A stretch of DNA of 7,919 nt from Clostridiales bacterium UBA929 (GTDB lineage Bacteria; Bacillota; Clostridia; Oscillospirales; UBA929), in contig DBDP01000040.1 in the NCBI GenBank assembly GCA_002293625.1, forward strand, positions 1 to 7,919, read 5' to 3'. The notes beneath the pieces were generated by a model. That model saw only the letters and a list, made by a program, of their open reading frames with translations. It made no database searches and was not told where the DNA came from. Position numbers and translations under genes: made by a program. Positions within the stretch are counted from its first letter, which is position 1, and the number at the start of each line of letters is the position of its first letter. This document shows positions 5,124-7,919 of this stretch, piece by piece.

Positions 5124-5411
5124 ATGAAGCTCAAACCCCTTGCGGACAGAGTGGTTATCAAGATGGTGGAGTCTGAGGAAACCACCAAGAGCGGTATCAT
5201 CCTGACCGGCAATGCCAAGGAGAAGCCGCAGGTCGCCGAGGTTTTGGCCGTGGGTCCCGGAGGCAATGTCGAGGGCAAAGACATTGTCATGTACGTGAAA
5301 GTGGGCGACAAGGTCATCACCAGCAAATACGCGGGAACCGAAATCAAAGTGGACGGCGAGGAACTGATGGTCGTCAAACAAAATGACATACTGGCCGTTG
5401 TAGAGGGCTAA
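5124..5411 (+). CDS. groES: Co-chaperonin GroES (95 aa)
   Basis: The 10-kDa co-chaperonin that caps the GroEL cylinder as a heptamer in the cytoplasm. At 95 residues it has normal length. Recognisable parts are the opening LKPLADRVVIK, the mobile loop that contacts GroEL (about residues 17-33, with TTKSGIIL), the AEVLAVGPGG block at about 38-47, the VKVGDKVITSKYAGTEIK strand pair, and the closing NDILAVVEG. The start follows AAGGAGG at 5109-5115. groEL begins 15 bases after its stop codon. Expression should be induced by heat or misfolded protein through HrcA at the CIRCE element upstream. Nothing unusual is seen in the sequence. Confidence 0.98.
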   Translation: MKLKPLADRVVIKMVESEETTKSGIILTGNAKEKPQVAEVLAVGPGGNVEGKDIVMYVKVGDKVITSKYAGTEIKVDGEELMVVKQNDILAVVEG

Positions 5412-5426
5412 GAAAGGACTGTAAGT

Positions 5427-7058
5427 ATGGCTAAATTGATTCTGTATGGAGAAGAAGCCCGCCGCGCGCTGGAGCGGGGCGTAAATCAGCTTTCCGACAC
5501 CGTAAAAATTACCCTTGGCCCCAAAGGCCGCAACGTCGTGCTCGACAAAAAATTCGGAGCGCCGCTGGTTACCAACGACGGCGTTACAATCGCCAAGGAG
5601 ATCGAGCTGGACGACCCGTTTGAAAACATGGGCGCGCAGCTTGTCAAGGAAGTTGCCACCAAAACAAACGACGTGGCCGGCGACGGTACCACAACCGCTA
5701 CCCTGCTGGCGCAGGCGATGGTTCGCGACGGCTTGAAGAACGTCGCAGCCGGAGCCAACCCGATGATTATGAAGCGCGGCATCCAAACCGCCGTGGACAC
5801 CGCCGTCAAGTCGATCGCCGACAGCTCCGTGAAAGTCGGCGGCTCTCAGGACATTTCCCGCGTCGCCTCCATTTCGTCCGGCGACGAACTGATCGGCAAA
5901 CTGATTGCGGACGCGATGGACAAAGTCTCCGCCGACGGCGTCATCACCGTTGAGGAGAGCAAGTCTGTCGAAACGTACAGCGAAGTCGTCGAGGGTATGC
6001 AGTTTGACCGCGGATACATCTCTTCCTATATGGTTACCGATACCGAGAAGATGGAAGCCGTTATCGACGATCCGTATGTGCTGATTACCGACAAGAAGAT
6101 TGCTTCGGTGCAGGACATTCTGCCCCTGCTTGAGCAAATCGTCGCGAGCGGCAAGAAACTTGTTATCATCGCCGAGGATGTCGAGGGCGAAGCCCTGACC
6201 ACCTTGCTTGTCAACAAGCTGCGCGGAACGTTCACCTGCGTCGCCGTCAAAGCCCCCGGCTTCGGCGACCGCCGCAAGGACATGCTGCGTGACATCGCCA
6301 TCCTCACCGGCGGCGAAGTCATCTCCGAGGAATTGGGTCTTGACCTGAAGGAAGCCAAAGTCGCCCAGCTCGGACGCGCGCGTCAGGTGAAGGTGCAGAA
6401 GGAAAACACCATCATCGTGGACGGTGCCGGTTCCCAAGACGACATCAAAGCCCGGATCGGTCAGATTCGCGCCGCGATTGAGGAAACCACCTCCGATTTC
6501 GACCGCGAGAAGTTGCAGGAACGCCTCGCGAAGCTCTCCGGCGGCGTCGCCGTTATCAAAGTGGGCGCCGCGACCGAGGTCGAGATGAAGGAAAAGAAAC
6601 TGCGCATCGAAGACGCGCTGAACGCCACCCGCGCTGCGGTGGAAGAAGGCATCGTCCCCGGCGGCGGCGTGGTTTTCGTCAACGCCATTCCGGCTGTTTC
6701 CAAGCTTCTCGAAAACACCTCCGGCGATGAAAAGACCGGTGTCAACATCGTAATCAGCGCCCTTGCCGAGCCGCTCCGCCAAATTGCCGCGAACGCCGGC
6801 TTGGAAGGCTCCGTTATCTTTGAGAACGTGAAAAACGCGAACAAAAAAGGTCACGGCTTCAACGCGCTGACCGAGAAATACGTTGATATGATCGAGGCCG
6901 GCATCGTCGATCCGGCGAAGGTCACCCGCTCGGCGCTGCAAAACGCCGCGTCCATCTCCGCGATGATTCTGACGACCGAGAGCCTTGTCGCCGACAAGAA
7001 AGAACCTCCCGCTCCCGCAGCCCCCGGCGGCGGCATGGGCGGAATGGATATGTATTAA
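5427..7058 (+). CDS. groEL: Chaperonin GroEL (543 aa)
   Basis: The 60-kDa chaperonin that folds proteins in a double-ring ATP-driven chamber with GroES. Length (543 aa) is normal. Visible signatures are ITLGPKGRNVVLD (28-40), Asp51 in TNDGVTIAKEI, the ATP motif VAGDGTTTATLLAQAM with Asp86, the apical-domain stretch GYISSYMVTD, KAPGFGDRRKDML, and LRIEDALNATRAAVEEG with the catalytic Asp396. The C-terminus is a Gly-Met tail, GGGMGGMDMY, shorter than the long GGM repeat of E. coli. The ribosome binding site is AAAGGA, nine bases before the ATG. It shares the groES promoter and CIRCE control. The next strong plus-strand terminator lies about 145 bases downstream, beyond a palindromic stretch. The long open frame on the opposite strand (4992-7181) is a composition shadow. 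Confidence 0.98.
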   Translation: MAKLILYGEEARRALERGVNQLSDTVKITLGPKGRNVVLDKKFGAPLVTNDGVTIAKEIELDDPFENMGAQLVKEVATKTNDVAGDGTTTATLLAQAMVRDGLKNVAAGANPMIMKRGIQTAVDTAVKSIADSSVKVGGSQDISRVASISSGDELIGKLIADAMDKVSADGVITVEESKSVETYSEVVEGMQFDRGYISSYMVTDTEKMEAVIDDPYVLITDKKIASVQDILPLLEQIVASGKKLVIIAEDVEGEALTTLLVNKLRGTFTCVAVKAPGFGDRRKDMLRDIAILTGGEVISEELGLDLKEAKVAQLGRARQVKVQKENTIIVDGAGSQDDIKARIGQIRAAIEETTSDFDREKLQERLAKLSGGVAVIKVGAATEVEMKEKKLRIEDALNATRAAVEEGIVPGGGVVFVNAIPAVSKLLENTSGDEKTGVNIVISALAEPLRQIAANAGLEGSVIFENVKNANKKGHGFNALTEKYVDMIEAGIVDPAKVTRSALQNAASISAMILTTESLVADKKEPPAPAAPGGGMGGMDMY

Positions 7059-7088
7059 AAACAAAAAGCTGCTCCATCGCCGAGCAGC
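7058..7088 (-). terminator. Intrinsic terminator facing the minus strand, at the end of groEL
   Basis: GCTGCTC (7068-7074) and GAGCAGC (7082-7088) form a perfect 7-bp stem with a 7-nt loop. Read on the minus strand it is followed by TTTTTGTTTTT (7067-7057), a textbook U-tract; read on the plus strand the bases after the stem (GACGCTTGG) hold no T-run. It would therefore end transcripts coming leftward toward groEL, from the 7089-7310 region, where I recognise no minus-strand gene. Confidence 0.65.
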
Positions 7089-7203
7089 GACGCTTGGAAC
7101 CCGAAAGCGTTTCGCGGCGCAGGCGACCGCCTTGCGGGCGAACGGCGCGAAAGCTGTAGGGTGAAAGCGGAGCGCCCGCAAGGCGCGACATGGAGCGTGA
7201 CAC
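7089..7203. repeat. GC-rich palindromic element between groEL and its terminator
   Basis: The stretch is built from nested inverted repeats. The longest is a perfect 13-bp pair, CGCCTTGCGGGCG (7128-7140) and CGCCCGCAAGGCG (7173-7185). Others are ACGCTT/AAGCGT (7090-7095 and 7105-7110), TTTCGCG/CGCGAAA (7110-7116 and 7146-7152) and GCGCC/GGCGC (7072-7076 equivalent arms at 7172-7176 and 7182-7186). The hexamer GAAAGC occurs three times (7103, 7149, 7163). No credible protein is encoded on either strand. Together with the minus-facing terminator it could be a small minus-strand RNA gene or a dispersed palindromic repeat inserted between groEL and its terminator; I lean to the repeat because I find no good minus-strand promoter. 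Confidence 0.5.
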
Positions 7204-7234
7204 CCCCCCGGAGAAATCCGGGGGGTCGTTTTTT
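7204..7234 (+). terminator. Strong intrinsic terminator of the groESL operon
   Basis: CCCCCCGGA (7204-7212) and TCCGGGGGG (7217-7225) form a perfect 9-bp stem capped by a GAAA tetraloop and followed by TCG and six T's (7229-7234). It is the best terminator in the window and should end groESL transcription. Confidence 0.93.
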
Positions 7235-7235
7235 G

Positions 7236-7263
7236 TTGACAGCGGGATTGCGTATGGTATAAT
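7236..7263 (+). promoter_or_regulatory. Full-consensus sigma-A promoter with extended -10
   Basis: TTGACA (7236-7241) and TATAAT (7258-7263) are separated by 16 bases, with TGG immediately before the -10 box forming an extended -10. Both hexamers match consensus at every position. It begins two bases after the T-run of the groEL terminator. The only thing directly downstream is an acetyltransferase remnant, then the AbrB-type gene, which has its own promoter. Confidence 0.85.
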
Positions 7264-7290
7264 GAGGGTACAAAACTTATAATTTCCTAA

Positions 7291-7473
7291 TGGCGGTGTT
7301 CCCGAAAGAAAATGCTGGAACTAGGCTATAAAATGGTCATGACGTCAACCCAAGCGGACGAAGATTCGCAGCATTTTTACAGAAAGCTGGGGTATATAGA
7401 TAAAGGTTGTCTTTTGCTGGACAATACGCCGTTCGAACAGCCGATGGAAATGTTTATGATAAAGGTTCTTTAA
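7291..7473 (+). pseudogene. C-terminal remnant of a GNAT-family N-acetyltransferase
   Basis: The open frame from 7291 to the TAA at 7471-7473 encodes about 60 residues ending a GNAT acetyltransferase. From the first ATG at 7312 it gives 53 residues starting MLELGYKMVMTSTQADED, then the family's HFYRKLGYIDKGCLLL block and a PMEMFMIKVL end. The part that matches is the second half of the fold (motif B region); the N-terminal half and the acetyl-CoA pyrophosphate loop (motif A) are absent, and a stop codon closes the frame at 7288-7290. There is no Shine-Dalgarno before the ATG. The promoter and the groEL terminator lie where the missing half should be, so the gene was probably cut by a deletion or rearrangement. 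Translation of a stable product is unlikely. Confidence 0.75.
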
Positions 7474-7476
7474 GGG

Positions 7477-7505
7477 TTGCATTTCTCCCCTAATTCGGGT
7501 ATACT
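7477..7505 (+). promoter_or_regulatory. Promoter of the AbrB-type antitoxin gene
   Basis: TTGCAT (7477-7482) and TATACT (7500-7505) are 17 bases apart and 30 bases ahead of the GTG start, starting just after the stop codon of the GNAT remnant. Fit to consensus is good at -10 and fair at -35. AbrB-type antitoxins often repress their own promoter, but I see no clear palindrome here. Confidence 0.65.
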
Positions 7506-7534
7506 ATAAGTAAGGAATGTAAGGAGGAGATATT

Positions 7535-7792
7535 GTGGAGCTGGCTAAAGTCACCAGCAAGGGGCAAGTTACAATCCCTGTCTCCATTCGCAAACGCTTG
7601 GGCATTAAAGACGGCGACAAGTTGCTTTTCCTTGAAAAGCCGGATGGTGTGGTGATGCTTAACCCAACCATGATGGCTCTAGAGAAGATTGGAAAAGCAT
7701 TTGAAGGAGAAGCGGAACGTCTCGGATTAGTGAACGATGATGATGTTGTCGCAATGGTAAAGGAAATTCGCCGCGAGCGTTGGGATGCTTAA
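7535..7792 (+). CDS. AbrB/MazE/SpoVT-type DNA-binding antitoxin (85 aa)
   Basis: An 85-residue protein starting with GTG. Residues 1-45 are a complete swapped-hairpin AbrB/MazE/SpoVT domain: ELAKVTSKGQVTIPVSIRKRLGIKDGDKLLF, then a second strand pair ending VVMLNP. The remaining 40 residues are helical and charged, the place where antitoxins of this family bind a toxin, and end KEIRRERWDA. The start is set by AAGGAGGAG at 7521-7529, six bases upstream. Such small proteins are usually antitoxins next to a PIN or MazF toxin, sometimes stand-alone regulators. Here no toxin is recognisable in the 127 bases left in the window. It is more A+T-rich than groEL and copA, in line with an accessory gene. 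Confidence 0.87.
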   Translation: MELAKVTSKGQVTIPVSIRKRLGIKDGDKLLFLEKPDGVVMLNPTMMALEKIGKAFEGEAERLGLVNDDDVVAMVKEIRRERWDA

Positions 7793-7919
7793 CAAAATTT
7801 CCGCATTTACTTTAAGGCACCTCTATAAACAAGCCACTTATAGCAGAATCAAAGAGTGGATGGGGAAAACAGGAAGAATATCGGACCTCCTCCGCGGGAG
7901 TGTTTTTATCTCCGTGTAA
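7785..7919 (+). CDS. Doubtful small frame overlapping the antitoxin gene (44 aa)
   Basis: An ATG at 7785 overlaps the last eight bases of the antitoxin gene, where a coupled toxin would start, and the frame runs to a TAA at 7917-7919. The product (opening MLNKISAFTLRHLYKQATYS, basic) matches no toxin family I know: it lacks the DTN/DTS opening of PIN domains and any MazF pattern. There is no Shine-Dalgarno at a good distance. It may be chance, or the worn-down start of a lost toxin gene. Confidence 0.2.
   Translation: MLNKISAFTLRHLYKQATYSRIKEWMGKTGRISDLLRGSVFISV
7887..7909 (+). terminator. Possible terminator after the AbrB-type gene
   Basis: CTCCT (7887-7891) pairs with GGGAG (7896-7900), including one G-T wobble, around a CCGC loop and is followed by TGTTTTTATC. 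The stem is short, so strength is uncertain. If real, it ends the antitoxin transcript about 100 bases after the stop codon and leaves no room for a normal toxin gene in the same unit. Confidence 0.4.

Noticed and set aside
7068..7088. The hairpin after the groEL stop as the groEL terminator
   Set aside because: On the plus strand no T-run follows the stem; the T-run is on the minus strand only, and a much stronger plus-strand terminator lies at 7204-7234.
4992..7181. A 729-codon open frame on the minus strand, opposite groES and groEL and longer than groEL itself
   Set aside because: It mirrors the GroEL reading frame, its product is low-complexity in His, Gly, Asp and Phe with no recognisable fold, it has no promoter or ribosome binding site, and it runs through the CIRCE element. 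Long antisense frames opposite highly expressed GC-biased genes are common.
6922..7273. Minus-strand frames of 72 and 93 codons behind groEL as protein genes
   Set aside because: Their products are Arg/Pro/Ser-rich translations of the palindromic GC stretch, with no ribosome binding site; the structure is better explained as RNA or repeat.
1..7919. CRISPR array, tRNA, rRNA or insertion sequence anywhere in the window
   Set aside because: I saw no regularly spaced direct repeats, no tRNA-like cloverleaf with a T-loop motif, no rRNA sequence and no transposase reading frame or paired terminal repeats.

Overview
The window looks like chromosomal DNA from an endospore-forming, moderately GC-rich member of the Clostridia, probably Oscillospiraceae/Ruminococcaceae-like. 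The support is a CotF-type spore coat gene, a groESL operon under a perfect CIRCE/HrcA operator, strong AGGAGG ribosome binding sites, sigma-A type promoters, a DUF3842 gene and a solitary ECF transporter S component. This placement comes from gene content and style; no marker fixes the genus.

Layout. Positions 1-189 are non-coding with two GC hairpins. Two small plus-strand genes follow: a 59-aa CotF-like helical protein (190-369) and a CotF spore coat protein (389-655), closed by a hairpin terminator. A copper-efflux operon comes next: the Cu(I) P-type ATPase copA (750-2849) and the copper chaperone copZ (2876-3076). Converging on it is a minus-strand block which, in its own direction, reads DUF3842 (4897-4478), an ECF S component (4330-3797), a Phd/YefM antitoxin (3709-3458) and an overlapping VapC/PIN toxin (3474-3088). 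Each of the first three has its own recognisable promoter. Divergent from the block is groES-groEL (5124-7058) with promoter and CIRCE. Behind groEL lies a GC-rich palindromic stretch holding a terminator that faces the minus strand, then a strong plus-strand terminator (7204-7234). The right end carries a full-consensus promoter, the C-terminal remnant of a GNAT acetyltransferase, and an AbrB/MazE-type antitoxin gene (7535-7792) whose toxin is missing or not recognisable.

How the parts work together. CopZ is expected to hand Cu(I) to CopA for export; no copper regulator (CsoR or CopY) is in the window. VapC and its antitoxin form a self-repressing toxin-antitoxin pair with an operator-like repeat over the promoter. 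GroES and GroEL form the heat-inducible chaperonin repressed by HrcA. The ECF S component needs energising subunits (EcfA/A'/T) encoded elsewhere, and its substrate cannot be read from the sequence.

The observations most worth a second look are: the minus-strand block, where two successive genes end in a TGA lying inside the TTGACA -35 box of the next gene's promoter; the roughly 115-nt structured leader before the ECF gene; the apparently leaderless DUF3842 promoter; a CopA nucleotide-binding domain that is unusually short and lacks the conserved Gly-Asn; and the palindromic element between groEL and its terminator. I did not find a clear new defence system or a CRISPR array.
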